A stretch of 64,000 nt of DNA from Flavobacterium macacae. Its GTDB lineage: Bacteria > Bacteroidota > Bacteroidia > Flavobacteriales > Flavobacteriaceae. Where the stretch lies: the NCBI RefSeq assembly GCF_003865365.1, contig NZ_RQVR01000009.1, forward strand, positions 5,879 through 69,878, in the 5' to 3' direction. Of the stretch, positions 44,308-52,997 are shown piece by piece. A program made the position numbers and the translations under genes. The stretch's first letter is position 1. Each line of letters begins with the position of its first letter. The notes under the pieces were generated by a model. That model was not told where the DNA came from. It searched no databases and saw only the letters and a program-made list of their open reading frames with translations.

Positions 44308-46335
44308 TTATAGCAATCCTGCTCTTTTCAACAAAGCATCTGGTTTTGGTTCGCTGCCACGGAAGCGTTTGTACAACACCATCGGATGTTCGGTGCCGCC
44401 TTTTGAAAGTATGTTTTCCTGGAATCTTTTTGCTGCTTCTGGATCAAAAATTCCTTGTTCTTGAAAGTATTCAAAAGCATCGGCATCTAAAACTTCTGCC
44501 CATTTATAGCTGTAATACCCTGATGAATACCCACCTTGAAAAATATGCGAAAAGGAGGTGCTCATTGCATTTTCATTCACATCTGGATATAATTTTGTAG
44601 AAGCAAACTGCTCGTTTTCAAAATCTTTAATCGAAGTAATTCCTGTAGGGTCTTGTCCGTGCCAACCCATATCTAACAATCCAAAACTCAACTGGCGCAT
44701 GGTTGCCAATCCTTCTTGGAAACTGGCACTTTCTTTAATTTTATGGATATATTCCGTCGGAATCAATTCTCTGGTTTGGTAATGGTGCGCGAATAAAGCC
44801 AACGCTTCCGGCTCATAGCACCAATTTTCAAAAATTTGGCTTGGCAATTCTACGAAGTCCCAAAAAACGCTGGTTCCAGACAAACTTGGATACACCGTGT
44901 CCGCAAGCATTCCGTGTAAAGCGTGGCCAAATTCGTGGAATAAAGTGGTTACTTCGTTAAAAGTCAACAGCGAAGGTTTGGTTTCTGTTGGTTTTGTGAA
45001 ATTGCAAACAATTGAAATGTGCGGTCTTTCATTAATTTCATTTAAAACATATTGCGATTTGAACGAAGTCATCCATGCGCCATTTCGTTTTCCTTTTCTC
45101 GGAAAAAAATCAGCATAGAAAATCGAAACCAATTCTCCCGAAATGTTTTTTACTTCGTATGTTTTTACATCTTGGTGGTATTTTTCAATGGAATCCACTT
45201 CGCTGAAATTCAAGCCAAACAAACGTCCGGCAATCGTAAAAGCGCCGTCTAAAACATTTTCTAATTTGAAATAAGGCTTCAGTTTCTCATCGTCTAAATT
45301 GAATAACTGCTGTTTCAATTTTTCAGAATAATACGCGCTGTCCCATTTTTCTAAAGTTTCAATTCCGTCTAAATCTTTCGCGAATTTTTTCAATTGCTCA
45401 AATTCTTTTTCAGCGGCTGGTTTTGCTTTTTCAAGCAATTCATTTAAAAAAGCGCTCACTTTCTCAGGGCTTTCAGCCATTCTTTCTTCCAGCACAAAAT
45501 GCGCGTGAGAAGCATAGCCTAAAAGCTGGGCTCTTTCAAAGCGCAATTTGGCAATTTTCAAGACAATCTCTTCGTTGTCAAATTCATTCTTCTGGAATCC
45601 TTTGGAACCAAAAGCAATCGCCATTTTCTTGCGCAGCTCCCTGTTGGCAGCATACGTCATAAACGGAACATAGCTTGGATAGTCCAATGTGAAAATCCAA
45701 CCTTCTTTTTCTTGGGCAACAGCCAATTCTTTTGCGGCTTCAATTGTTCCTTCTGGCAAGCCTGACAAGTCTTTTTCTTCAGTAATGTGCAGTTCAAAAC
45801 CTTGTGTTTCTGACAAAACGTTTTCGCCAAATTCCAAGCTTAGTTTTGATAGCTCTTTATCAATTTCACGAAGCTGGTTTTTCTTTTTTTCTGATAGATT
45901 GGCGCCGTTTCTGGAAAAACTTTTGTATTTTTTGTCTAATAAAGTCGTCTGTTCTGGATTTAGATTCAAGCTTTCCCTAGCATCATACACCGTTTTTACT
46001 CTTTGAAATAAATCGGCATTTAGCCGGATGTCATTTCCGAATTCTGATAAAAGAGGCGAAACTTCCTGAGCAATTTTTTGAATTTCGTCGTTGGTTTCAG
46101 CGGAATGCAAGTTGAAAAAAATACTCGAAATTCGGTCTAAAGTCGAACCGCTGAAATCCATCGCTTCAACGGTATTTGCAAAAGTTGGCTTCTCCGGATT
46201 GGCAATTATTGCATCTATTTCTTTTTTTGCCGAAGCAATTCCTTCTTTAAAAGCAGGAAGGAAGTCTTCATTTTTTATTTGCGAAAAAGGAGCAGTATCG
46301 TGTTGCGTCGTAAATTTTTCTGAAAGTATTGACAT
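44308..46335 (-). CDS. M3-family metallopeptidase (oligopeptidase A/Dcp type)
   Basis: A 675-residue zinc oligopeptidase. The catalytic motif is TLFHEFGHALHGML (HExxH with Glu), and the further ligand region is FVELPSQIFENWCYEPE. The N-terminal helical region has the family pattern. No signal peptide is present, so it acts on short peptides in the cytoplasm. Length fits peptidyl-dipeptidase Dcp or oligopeptidase A; the two cannot be told apart here. Confidence 0.95.
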   Translation of the reverse strand: MSILSEKFTTQHDTAPFSQIKNEDFLPAFKEGIASAKKEIDAIIANPEKPTFANTVEAMDFSGSTLDRISSIFFNLHSAETNDEIQKIAQEVSPLLSEFGNDIRLNADLFQRVKTVYDARESLNLNPEQTTLLDKKYKSFSRNGANLSEKKKNQLREIDKELSKLSLEFGENVLSETQGFELHITEEKDLSGLPEGTIEAAKELAVAQEKEGWIFTLDYPSYVPFMTYAANRELRKKMAIAFGSKGFQKNEFDNEEIVLKIAKLRFERAQLLGYASHAHFVLEERMAESPEKVSAFLNELLEKAKPAAEKEFEQLKKFAKDLDGIETLEKWDSAYYSEKLKQQLFNLDDEKLKPYFKLENVLDGAFTIAGRLFGLNFSEVDSIEKYHQDVKTYEVKNISGELVSIFYADFFPRKGKRNGAWMTSFKSQYVLNEINERPHISIVCNFTKPTETKPSLLTFNEVTTLFHEFGHALHGMLADTVYPSLSGTSVFWDFVELPSQIFENWCYEPEALALFAHHYQTRELIPTEYIHKIKESASFQEGLATMRQLSFGLLDMGWHGQDPTGITSIKDFENEQFASTKLYPDVNENAMSTSFSHIFQGGYSSGYYSYKWAEVLDADAFEYFQEQGIFDPEAAKRFQENILSKGGTEHPMVLYKRFRGSEPKPDALLKRAGLL

Positions 46336-46449
46336 ATAATTTTTCTAATTAATTTTTTGAACCAAGTAAAAATTATTTTTTTATTTGGCTGATTTCAAAA
46401 GTATAAAATTGAGAAATGATTTGAAAGAATCTTGTGAAAACGTTGAGAA

Positions 46450-46545
46450 TTATAACGCAAAGTCCGCAAAGAGTAAACGCAAGGCTCGCAAATATTTTTT
46501 GTTTGCGTTCTTTACGAAATTCCTTTGCGGACTTTCTAGTTATAG
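46450..46545. repeat. Intergenic inverted repeat of CGCAAAG type
   Basis: The left arm ATAACGCAAAGTCCGCAAAG (from 46452) and the right arm CTTTGCGGACTTTCTAGTTAT (to about 46543) are near reverse complements. Inner parts (AAACGCAA/TTTGCGTT) also pair, giving a long hairpin. The CGCAAAG unit is repeated inside each arm. Such elements recur between genes in flavobacteria. It lies between the M3 peptidase gene and purE. Confidence 0.7.
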
Positions 46546-46547
46546 TT

Positions 46548-47030
46548 TTATTTTTGTAGTCCTTCCGAAGCTTTGATAACAGCCTGTTTTAGATTTTCTT
46601 TATAAGAAATAATGGTTTCTAAAACCGAAGCATTTGAGCTTCCGATAATTTGTGCCGCCAAAATTCCAGCATTTTTAGCTCCGTTTAAAGCCACGGTTGC
46701 CACGGGAACGCCTCCTGGCATTTGCAAAATGGACAAGACAGAGTCCCAGCCGTCAATTGAATTGCTTGATTTTACCGGAACTCCGATCACGGGAAGCGGT
46801 GACATCGAAGCCACCATTCCTGGCAAATGTGCGGCACCGCCGGCTCCAGCAATGATCACTGAAATTCCTCTGGTGTGCGCATTTTTACTGAAATCAAAAA
46901 GTTTTTCAGGCGTTCTGTGTGCCGAAACGATATCCACTTCTGTTTCAATTTTGAATTCTTTTAATATGTCGATGGCTTCCTGCATGACTGGCATGTCAGA
47001 AATGGAGCCCATTACAATTGCTACTTTCAT
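46548..47030 (-). CDS. purE: N5-carboxyaminoimidazole ribonucleotide mutase
   Basis: A 160-residue class I PurE, which moves the carboxyl group of N5-CAIR to make CAIR in purine synthesis. The motif GSISDMPVMQEAIDIL at the N-terminus, the SAHRTPEKLFDF segment with catalytic His, and AGAGGAAHLPGMVAS are all conserved. It is downstream of purK on the same strand with a 72-bp gap, giving the usual purK-purE pair. Confidence 0.97.
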   Translation of the reverse strand: MKVAIVMGSISDMPVMQEAIDILKEFKIETEVDIVSAHRTPEKLFDFSKNAHTRGISVIIAGAGGAAHLPGMVASMSPLPVIGVPVKSSNSIDGWDSVLSILQMPGGVPVATVALNGAKNAGILAAQIIGSSNASVLETIISYKENLKQAVIKASEGLQK

Positions 47031-47102
47031 ATTTTTTAATCTTAAAGTTTAAAATGTCAAGGTTGGATGTCTGAAGTCAAAGAAGTCCAACTGTCAAATG
47101 CT

Positions 47103-48257
47103 CTATTTGCTAATTACCCGAATCAATTTCTTCACTTCTTCTGCCACTTTTCTAGCTTCCGCAATATCTTCATTGACAATCGTCACGTGACCCATTTTTC
47201 TAAACGGACGGGTTTCTCTTTTGCCATAGATATGTGGCGTAACACCGTCAATGGCCATGATTTTTTCAATATTTTCATACACCACTTGTCCTGAAAAACC
47301 TTCTTCGCCGACTAAATTTACCATAATTCCGGCAACTTTGCTGTCGGTATTTCCTAAAGGCAAGTCTAAAATGGCACGCAAATGGTTTTCAAATTGCGAA
47401 GTATAACTGGCTTCGATGGAATAATGGCCTGAATTGTGCGGTCTTGGAGCGACTTCGTTTATCAAAATTTCATCGTCATTGGTTTGGAACATTTCCACAG
47501 CCAAAAGGCCAACGTGATTGAATTTTTCAGAAACATTTAAAGCGATTGCCCTTGCTTTTTCTGCCACTTTTTCATCGATTCTTGCCGGGCAGATTACATA
47601 TTCCACTTGGTTCGCTTCGGGATGAAATTCCATTTCCACAACGGGATAGGTTTTGATTTCACCGCTCGGATTCCTGACAACGATTACCGCCAATTCATTT
47701 TTGAACGGAACCATTTCTTCTGCAATACATTCCACATTTGGCAAATTGTCTAAATCTTGGGCAGAACGGACTACTTTAACACCGTTTCCGTCATACCCAA
47801 ACTCAGCGCTTTTCCATACGAAAGGTAATGAAATTATAGCATTTCCTACTTCTGATTTTAAATCTCCAATAGAATGAAATCGTTTGTGTGGCGACGTTGG
47901 GATATTATTTGCTACGTAAAAATCTTTTTGAGTTCCTTTGTTTTGTATGCCTCGCAACGTTTTTGGCGAAGGAAATACTTTAACGCCTTCGCTTTCTAAT
48001 TTCTCTAAAGCTTCAATGTTGACCAATTCGATTTCAAAAGTCAGCACATCCACTTGTTTTCCGAAATTATATACGGTATCAAAATCCATTAAATTTCCTT
48101 GGAAGAATTTATTGCAGGCAATTCGGCTTGGCGCTTCTTCGCTTGGATCTAAAACATACGTCTGGATGTCAAATTTTCGCGTGTCAGAAAGCATCATTTT
48201 GCCTAATTGGCCGCCGCCTAAAATGCCGAGCTTAAAATCGGAAGAGAAATAATTCAT
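47103..48257 (-). CDS. purK: 5-(carboxyamino)imidazole ribonucleotide synthase
   Basis: A 384-residue ATP-grasp enzyme that carboxylates AIR to N5-CAIR using bicarbonate. The N-terminal FKLGILGGGQLGKMML, the KSAEFGYDGNGVKVV loop, and the metal site region NEVAPRPHNSGHYSIEA are family motifs. The start at 48257 (MNYFSSDFKLGI) was chosen over one 8 codons upstream because the family begins just before LGILGGGQ. A TATATTTG box lies 22-29 bp upstream of it on the minus strand (48279-48286). It is the partner gene of purE. Confidence 0.96.
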   Translation of the reverse strand: MNYFSSDFKLGILGGGQLGKMMLSDTRKFDIQTYVLDPSEEAPSRIACNKFFQGNLMDFDTVYNFGKQVDVLTFEIELVNIEALEKLESEGVKVFPSPKTLRGIQNKGTQKDFYVANNIPTSPHKRFHSIGDLKSEVGNAIISLPFVWKSAEFGYDGNGVKVVRSAQDLDNLPNVECIAEEMVPFKNELAVIVVRNPSGEIKTYPVVEMEFHPEANQVEYVICPARIDEKVAEKARAIALNVSEKFNHVGLLAVEMFQTNDDEILINEVAPRPHNSGHYSIEASYTSQFENHLRAILDLPLGNTDSKVAGIMVNLVGEEGFSGQVVYENIEKIMAIDGVTPHIYGKRETRPFRKMGHVTIVNEDIAEARKVAEEVKKLIRVISK

Positions 48258-48363
48258 TGTTTTGTGTGTTGTGTTTTGCAAATATAAGTAGGTGATCTGA
48301 ATTTTGGAGTATGATTGTGCATTTTTGGCCTGCCTGCCTATTTAAAATTGAAGAAATAAACGA

Positions 48364-48371
48364 TATATTTG
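48364..48371 (+). promoter_or_regulatory. -7 box of the DUF2130 gene promoter
   Basis: TATATTTG fits the Bacteroidota -7 consensus, 45 bp before the start codon. Only a weak TTT stands 20 bp upstream in the -33 place. Confidence 0.45.
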
Positions 48372-48415
48372 TGAGATTGCTTTTTATACTGTAAACCTAT
48401 TAGCCCAAAATAAAA

Positions 48416-49753
48416 ATGGCACAACAATCTTCTATCCAATGTCCGAGCTGCGGTACCTCAATTGATGTAAACGATATTTTAAAACATCAAATTGAAGATG
48501 CTCTGCGCAAAGAATTTCAGCAAAAATTGAATGCCCAAACGACAGAATGGGAAACGAAGAATGAAGCGCTGGAAAAAGCCAAAGAAGATTTTGAATCCAA
48601 AAAGAAAAAAGAAAATGAGCTGTTTCAAGACCGTTTAGAGAAAGCAAAAGAAGAGGTTGAAGCAAAAGCCAAACGTGAAAAACAGCAGTTTCAAGAAAAA
48701 TTAGAATTAGAAAAAAAGGAATCTGAAAAAAATATTCTTTCTGCCTTAAAGATAAAGTTAGAAGAAGAAAACAAAGACCGCATTTCTTTAATGGAAAAAG
48801 AGCTTTCTGAAAAATCAGAAAAGTTGCGGGAACTGAATAAAATGCAAGGCGAAATTTCAAAACTGCAACGTGAAAAGTTGGAAATGAAAGATTTGATAGA
48901 AGCACAGGCACAGCAACAATTGAATGAAACCTTAGTTTTAGAAAAAGAAAAAATCCGCAAGCAAGAGGAAGAAAAAAACGAGCTGAAAATTAAAGAATAC
49001 CAAAAACAAGCCGAAGACCAGCGAAAGTTGATTGAAGAAATGAAACGCAAGCAAGAGCAAGGCTCAATGCAGTTGCAAGGTGAAGTTTTAGAACTGGCAA
49101 TGGAAGAATGGCTGGCCAATAATTTTCCGTTAGATACCATTGATGAGGTAAAAAAAGGAGCAAATGGTGCCGATTGCATGCAAACGATTAATACTTTTGA
49201 ACTGCAGAATTGCGGTACAATTTATTATGAAAGCAAAAGAACGAAGACGTTCCAACCGCTTTGGATAGAAAAATTCAAGAATGATATTCGTGATAAAAAA
49301 GCAAGCATCGGTGTTTTGGTAACCGAAGTTTTACCAGCCGATATGCAACGAATGGGCATGAAAGAAGGTATTTGGATTTGTACTTATGAAGAGTTCAAAG
49401 GATTGAGCGCTGTTTTAAGACAGTCGTTGATTCAAGTGAGTCAAGCGCTACAATCTCAGGAAAATAAAGGCGACAAGATGACCTTGCTTTATGATTTTTT
49501 AACCAGTACTGAATTTAGAATGCAAATTGAAGGCATTGTGGAAGGTTTTTCTCAAATGCAGATTGATTTGGTTAAAGAGAAAAATGCTATGAAAAAAATC
49601 TGGACGGCTAGGGAAAAACAAATTGACAAAGTCATTAACAATACCATCGGAATGTATGGTTCTATAAAAGGAATTGCTGGAAATGCGGTTCAGACCGTAA
49701 AAGCCTTGGAGCTAGATTATGACCCTGGGGACATTGAAGAATTAGAAAATTAG
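48416..49753 (+). CDS. DUF2130 coiled-coil protein
   Basis: A 445-residue protein. It starts with a short zinc-finger-like CPSCG segment, then about 190 residues of strongly charged coiled coil (residues 25-220, rich in Lys, Glu and Gln). The C-terminal DUF2130 domain follows, with GADCMQTINT, YYESKRTKTFQPLWIEKFKNDI-type text and LVTEVLPADMQRMG. Its K-R-T-K and E/D pattern resembles restriction-endonuclease-like nucleases, but the activity is unproven. It is divergent from purK and convergent with the NTF2-like gene. Confidence 0.88.
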   Translation: MAQQSSIQCPSCGTSIDVNDILKHQIEDALRKEFQQKLNAQTTEWETKNEALEKAKEDFESKKKKENELFQDRLEKAKEEVEAKAKREKQQFQEKLELEKKESEKNILSALKIKLEEENKDRISLMEKELSEKSEKLRELNKMQGEISKLQREKLEMKDLIEAQAQQQLNETLVLEKEKIRKQEEEKNELKIKEYQKQAEDQRKLIEEMKRKQEQGSMQLQGEVLELAMEEWLANNFPLDTIDEVKKGANGADCMQTINTFELQNCGTIYYESKRTKTFQPLWIEKFKNDIRDKKASIGVLVTEVLPADMQRMGMKEGIWICTYEEFKGLSAVLRQSLIQVSQALQSQENKGDKMTLLYDFLTSTEFRMQIEGIVEGFSQMQIDLVKEKNAMKKIWTAREKQIDKVINNTIGMYGSIKGIAGNAVQTVKALELDYDPGDIEELEN

Positions 49754-49764
49754 TTCAAGTAAAT

Positions 49765-50151
49765 TTAATTGCGCGTGTTTTTTCGGTTAACAATGCAACC
49801 GCTGATCACAATGCACTTTTTAGGCAGGCATTTCCATACCCTTGTAATGGCATATTCGCTTTGGACAGGAATGTTATTGAGTAAGCCTAAACGTTTTTCA
49901 ATACTCGAAACGATGGCATAATTATCATGAAAATTAACTTTCCGGTCTAATAATTCGATAGACTGAATTTTTATAATGGAAGCGTAATGAGTATGTAAAG
50001 ATATAATTCCTGAAAAAGTTTCTGCAGATTCAGTGACGAAAATAGCTTTCGGGTGAGTGAGTGCCACTAATTTTTTATAATCGATGTCAATCAATGCCTG
50101 AATGAATTTTTGTTCTGATTCTAACAATAATTTTTCAAAATTGGAAGCCAT
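49765..50151 (-). CDS. NTF2-like/DUF4440-type small protein
   Basis: A 128-residue protein with an NTF2-like helix-helix-strand plan: FEKLLLESEQKFIQALIDIDYKKLVALTHPKAIF and further short strands. SnoaL/DUF4440 proteins of this type bind small ligands or serve as isomerases; no catalytic residue is clear here. It is convergent with DUF2130, with only 11 bp between stops. The assignment rests on pattern only. Confidence 0.65.
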   Translation of the reverse strand: MASNFEKLLLESEQKFIQALIDIDYKKLVALTHPKAIFVTESAETFSGIISLHTHYASIIKIQSIELLDRKVNFHDNYAIVSSIEKRLGLLNNIPVQSEYAITRVWKCLPKKCIVISGCIVNRKNTRN

Positions 50152-50210
50152 ATTCTGATCTTTGGTTGGGGGTTGCCATAAAAAAGGTTAATAGACGTAA
50201 ATATAGAAAA

Positions 50211-50420
50211 TCAAATACAACTTGGCGGGAGCAATGTGTTATTTTTTGGAGTAAGCGTTGCGCCAGCAGAGGCTGTAATGACAAAGAGAACAGCCAGGGC
50301 TTCATGAAATAGTAGTCGTTCTGCTAAAAAAAGAAGCGCACAAAGGGCGGCAAAAGGGTTTGGTGAAAAGAAGCTCTTAAATACAAGGTACTGAGGATGT
50401 GAAATGTTCTGAAGAAAAAA
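50211..50420 (-). pseudogene. 3' remnant of an EamA/DMT-family transporter gene
   Basis: On the minus strand a frame of ~70 codons ends at TGA (50211-50213). Its sequence contains NPFAALCALLFLAERLL followed by LAVLFVITASAGATLT. This is the end of the last two transmembrane helices of an EamA (RhtA-like) drug/metabolite transporter. The upstream ~200 codons of the gene are missing, as are a start codon and a promoter. The sequence runs instead into the structured RNA locus. It therefore looks like a deletion remnant. Confidence 0.65.
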
Positions 50421-50464
50421 ATAGGAGAAGTAAATTTATAATTTTAAGTATATATTAAATCAAG

Positions 50465-50605
50465 TATCTAGCTGGACGCTTGTCCAGAAATAACCGGTGG
50501 TAGGTTATCTGATGCCTGATCGGGTTGGTTATTGATTAGAGGAATTATTTGAAAAACCAACCTAACTGGATGGGATCGCGTGTTTTAGCGATCCCATTTT
50601 TTTAT
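50465..50605 (+). ncRNA. Multi-hairpin structured RNA candidate with terminator
   Basis: In about 125 nt four stems lie one after another: CTGGAC-GCTT-GTCCAG (50472-50487), ATAACC-N7-GGTTAT (50490-50508), GGTTGGTT-N24-AACCAACC (50523-50562), and GGGATCGC-N8-GCGATCCC (50572-50595). The last is followed by a T-rich run on the plus strand only, so the transcript direction is plus. There is no ORF of note. It does not look like SRP RNA, tmRNA, 6S or RNase P to me. The next gene is convergent, so it is not a leader. Function is unknown. Confidence 0.6.
50571..50604 (+). terminator. Terminator of the structured RNA
   Basis: GGGATCGC (50572-50579) and GCGATCCC (50588-50595) form an 8-bp G/C-rich stem. 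It is followed by ATTTTTTTATTTT. Confidence 0.85.
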
Positions 50606-50642
50606 TTTAAGTCCGTTTTTATTCTAAAAAGGCAACTAGAAT

Positions 50643-52478
50643 TTATTTGTAACCTCTGGCTTGCAACTGAAATAGTTCATTATAACGTCCTTTTAACGAG
50701 AGAAGCTCTTCGTGGGTTCCCATTTCCAAGATTTGACCGCTTTCTAAAACCAAAATTCTGTCTGCAAGTCGGGCGGTTGAAAAACGATGTGAAATTAAAA
50801 CGGCAGATTTTTTCTCGGTTATTTTTGAAAATCTTTGAAAAACTTCATATTCTGCTCTTGCGTCTAAAGCTGCTGTGGGTTCATCTAAAATTAAAACCTG
50901 AGACTCTTTCATATAGATTCTGGCCAATGCCACTTTTTGCCATTCTCCTCCTGATAATTCAACGCCATTATTAAATCTTTTTCCTAAAGCTTGGTCAAAT
51001 TTATTAGGAAGTTTTGCCGCTAAAATATCGGCCATACTTCCGGCAGCAGCAGATTTAATCAGTTGTTCGTTTTCTTTTTCTTGAATATTTCCAACAGCAA
51101 TATTGTTTGAAAGTGTCATTTGGTATCGCAAATAATCTTGAAAAATAACACCAATATTTAATCGTAATTCTTCAGGATCATACTCTTTTAAATCAATTCC
51201 ATCTAAGAGAATTTTTCCTTCAGTAGGTTCATACAAACGCGCCAATAATTTAACTAAAGTTGTTTTTCCAGCGCCATTTTCTCCAACTAAAGCTAAAGTT
51301 TCTCCCGGAAGTAAGGTGAAGTTCAAGTGTCGATTGGCCCATTTTTCTGAATTTCGATACTTAAAACCTACATTTTCAAATTGAAATCCTTCTTTAATCG
51401 GATTAGGAAACGCAACAGGTTTTTCTGTTTTTTTAATTTGGGAATGGATTGCAAAGAAATCTATGAAATCATTTAAGTAAATCGCTCCTTGTGAAATGGA
51501 TGTGAGTCGAGAGAGAAGTCCTTCGCTCAAGGTTCTTAATTGGCGAAATGATCCGGCCAAAAAGGTCAAATCTCCCACAGAGAGAACTCCACTAATTGTT
51601 TTTACAACAATAAAAACGTAAGCGCCATAATATCCCGAGGTTCCTAATATTGAAAAGAAAGTTCCCCAAGCAGATCTTTTGATGGCAAGTTTACTATTAT
51701 CAGCATAAAATTTATCTGATAAGGTTTTAAATCGTGAAGCAATAAAATTTCCAAGATTAAACATTTTTATTTCCTTGGCTGTTTCGTCACTTGCGCCCAG
51801 AAACCGAAGGTAATCCAACTCGCGGCGTTCAGGTGTTTGGCTTCTTGAAAGAGAATAATTTTGGTTGTTAAAATGAGACTCTCCTAAAAAAGAGGGAATT
51901 ATCGCAATAATCAATAAAATTATAAGCCACGGATTAAATGCGACCAATCCGGTGATTAGAAAAGCCATTGAAATCAGATCTTGAATTTGGCTCATGATCT
52001 GGGAAAGCAACATTGTTCGCCCGGCGGTTTGTTGTCTGGCTCTTTCTAGTTTATCATAAAATTCAGAATCTTCCAGTTGGTCAAGATCTAAACTTGCTGC
52101 GTGACGCATGATTTTTAAAGAGGTGAAATTTGAAAAAGAATCGCCTAAAAGACTATCGAGCAAACTAATAATTCGGTTTAAAGCATCGGTTAAAATGGCC
52201 AAGCCAAATTCTAGTGCAATTAGTTTCCACAAATAAGTAGGGTCTGAAACCGAAGTGCTTCCGTTTAAAAAAATCACTTCGTCCACAATTAATTTTCCGA
52301 TATACAATAAAGCGACAGGCATTGCGGAACGAATGATGCGGAATAAAAAACTTAAAGCTGTTTTCTTTGGACTGCTTTCCCAAACTAATCTAAAAAATTC
52401 AGGAAAATTTGAAAAAGCGGAAAGCCTTTCGCGAAAAGTAATCTTCTCAAAATTGACAGTATTTCTGGTGGGTCTCAT
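50643..52478 (-). CDS. ABC transporter, fused permease and ATPase (exporter type)
   Basis: A 611-residue half-transporter. The first ~330 residues hold about six transmembrane segments. The ATP-binding domain (about 355-611) has Walker A GENGAGKTTLVKLLARL, the Q-loop FQDYLRYQM, the signature LSGGEWQKVALAR and Walker B VLILDEPTAALDA, with a switch His in LISHRF. It would act as a dimer in the inner membrane to export lipid, peptide or drug. Substrate unknown. Single gene with no clear partners. Confidence 0.93.
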   Translation of the reverse strand: MRPTRNTVNFEKITFRERLSAFSNFPEFFRLVWESSPKKTALSFLFRIIRSAMPVALLYIGKLIVDEVIFLNGSTSVSDPTYLWKLIALEFGLAILTDALNRIISLLDSLLGDSFSNFTSLKIMRHAASLDLDQLEDSEFYDKLERARQQTAGRTMLLSQIMSQIQDLISMAFLITGLVAFNPWLIILLIIAIIPSFLGESHFNNQNYSLSRSQTPERRELDYLRFLGASDETAKEIKMFNLGNFIASRFKTLSDKFYADNSKLAIKRSAWGTFFSILGTSGYYGAYVFIVVKTISGVLSVGDLTFLAGSFRQLRTLSEGLLSRLTSISQGAIYLNDFIDFFAIHSQIKKTEKPVAFPNPIKEGFQFENVGFKYRNSEKWANRHLNFTLLPGETLALVGENGAGKTTLVKLLARLYEPTEGKILLDGIDLKEYDPEELRLNIGVIFQDYLRYQMTLSNNIAVGNIQEKENEQLIKSAAAGSMADILAAKLPNKFDQALGKRFNNGVELSGGEWQKVALARIYMKESQVLILDEPTAALDARAEYEVFQRFSKITEKKSAVLISHRFSTARLADRILVLESGQILEMGTHEELLSLKGRYNELFQLQARGYK

Positions 52479-52541
52479 ACTGCAAAATTCTTAATTAATT
52501 ATTGAAATCTACATCTTCATCTGATTTAAATTTCTAAACGC

Positions 52542-52925
52542 TTATTTTTCTACTTTTTTTTCTAAAACTTCAATTTCAGTTTTTTCTTTTTTGATTGATT
52601 GCCGCAGTAAAGCAAACAAACTCATGTACGCATTGGCCACAAAAACCAAGGCAAAACCAGCAATTACATATCCTTTCCAATCAAATAAAAGCAAATGATA
52701 ATCGGTAAAAAAAAGTGCAGCAACGGTTACATAATGACTGAAACAATACTCACAAGTAAAAAGGTAGAAAAATTTTCTTTTCAAAAATGTCTTTCCATCT
52801 TTGCTGTATTTGATGCAAAAATCTCTGGGCTCTCGAAAAACTTCTTCGTGAGTTACCGTCCAAGAAATACAAGCAATGGGAATCGCAAGAATGAAGAGCC
52901 ATAAAAGTTGAGTGGTACTATCCAT
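52542..52925 (-). CDS. Small membrane protein with CEYCFSHYV motif
   Basis: A 127-residue protein with a first hydrophobic segment at about residues 8-25, a second near 62-78 and a third near 85-108, followed by a charged C-terminal tail. The Cys pair in CEYCFSHYVTV resembles DUF1360-like proteins, but that is uncertain. Its only neighbours are the ABC exporter 63 bp downstream and a prolyl oligopeptidase gene upstream. Nothing else can be said. Confidence 0.65.
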   Translation of the reverse strand: MDSTTQLLWLFILAIPIACISWTVTHEEVFREPRDFCIKYSKDGKTFLKRKFFYLFTCEYCFSHYVTVAALFFTDYHLLLFDWKGYVIAGFALVFVANAYMSLFALLRQSIKKEKTEIEVLEKKVEK

Positions 52926-52997
52926 TTTAAAAGGGAATGTTTATTCACTAATTTAAGAATAAAAATTCCCCTTTGAAAGTTTTTTATAAAAGTATTA

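Noticed and set aside
46385..46576. Short plus-strand frame of 63 codons between the M3 peptidase gene and purE
   Set aside because: It consists largely of the CGCAAAG inverted repeat and has no protein-like content of its own.
48432..49179. Long minus-strand frames opposite the DUF2130 gene
   Set aside because: They are shadows of the repetitive coiled-coil codons (GAA/AAA) on the plus strand, giving Phe/Ser-rich text typical of antisense.
50500..50560. CTGATG followed by GAAA, recalling a hammerhead ribozyme core
   Set aside because: The core would need CTGATGA and correct stem placement around GAAA; here it is CTGATGC and the stems do not enclose it properly.
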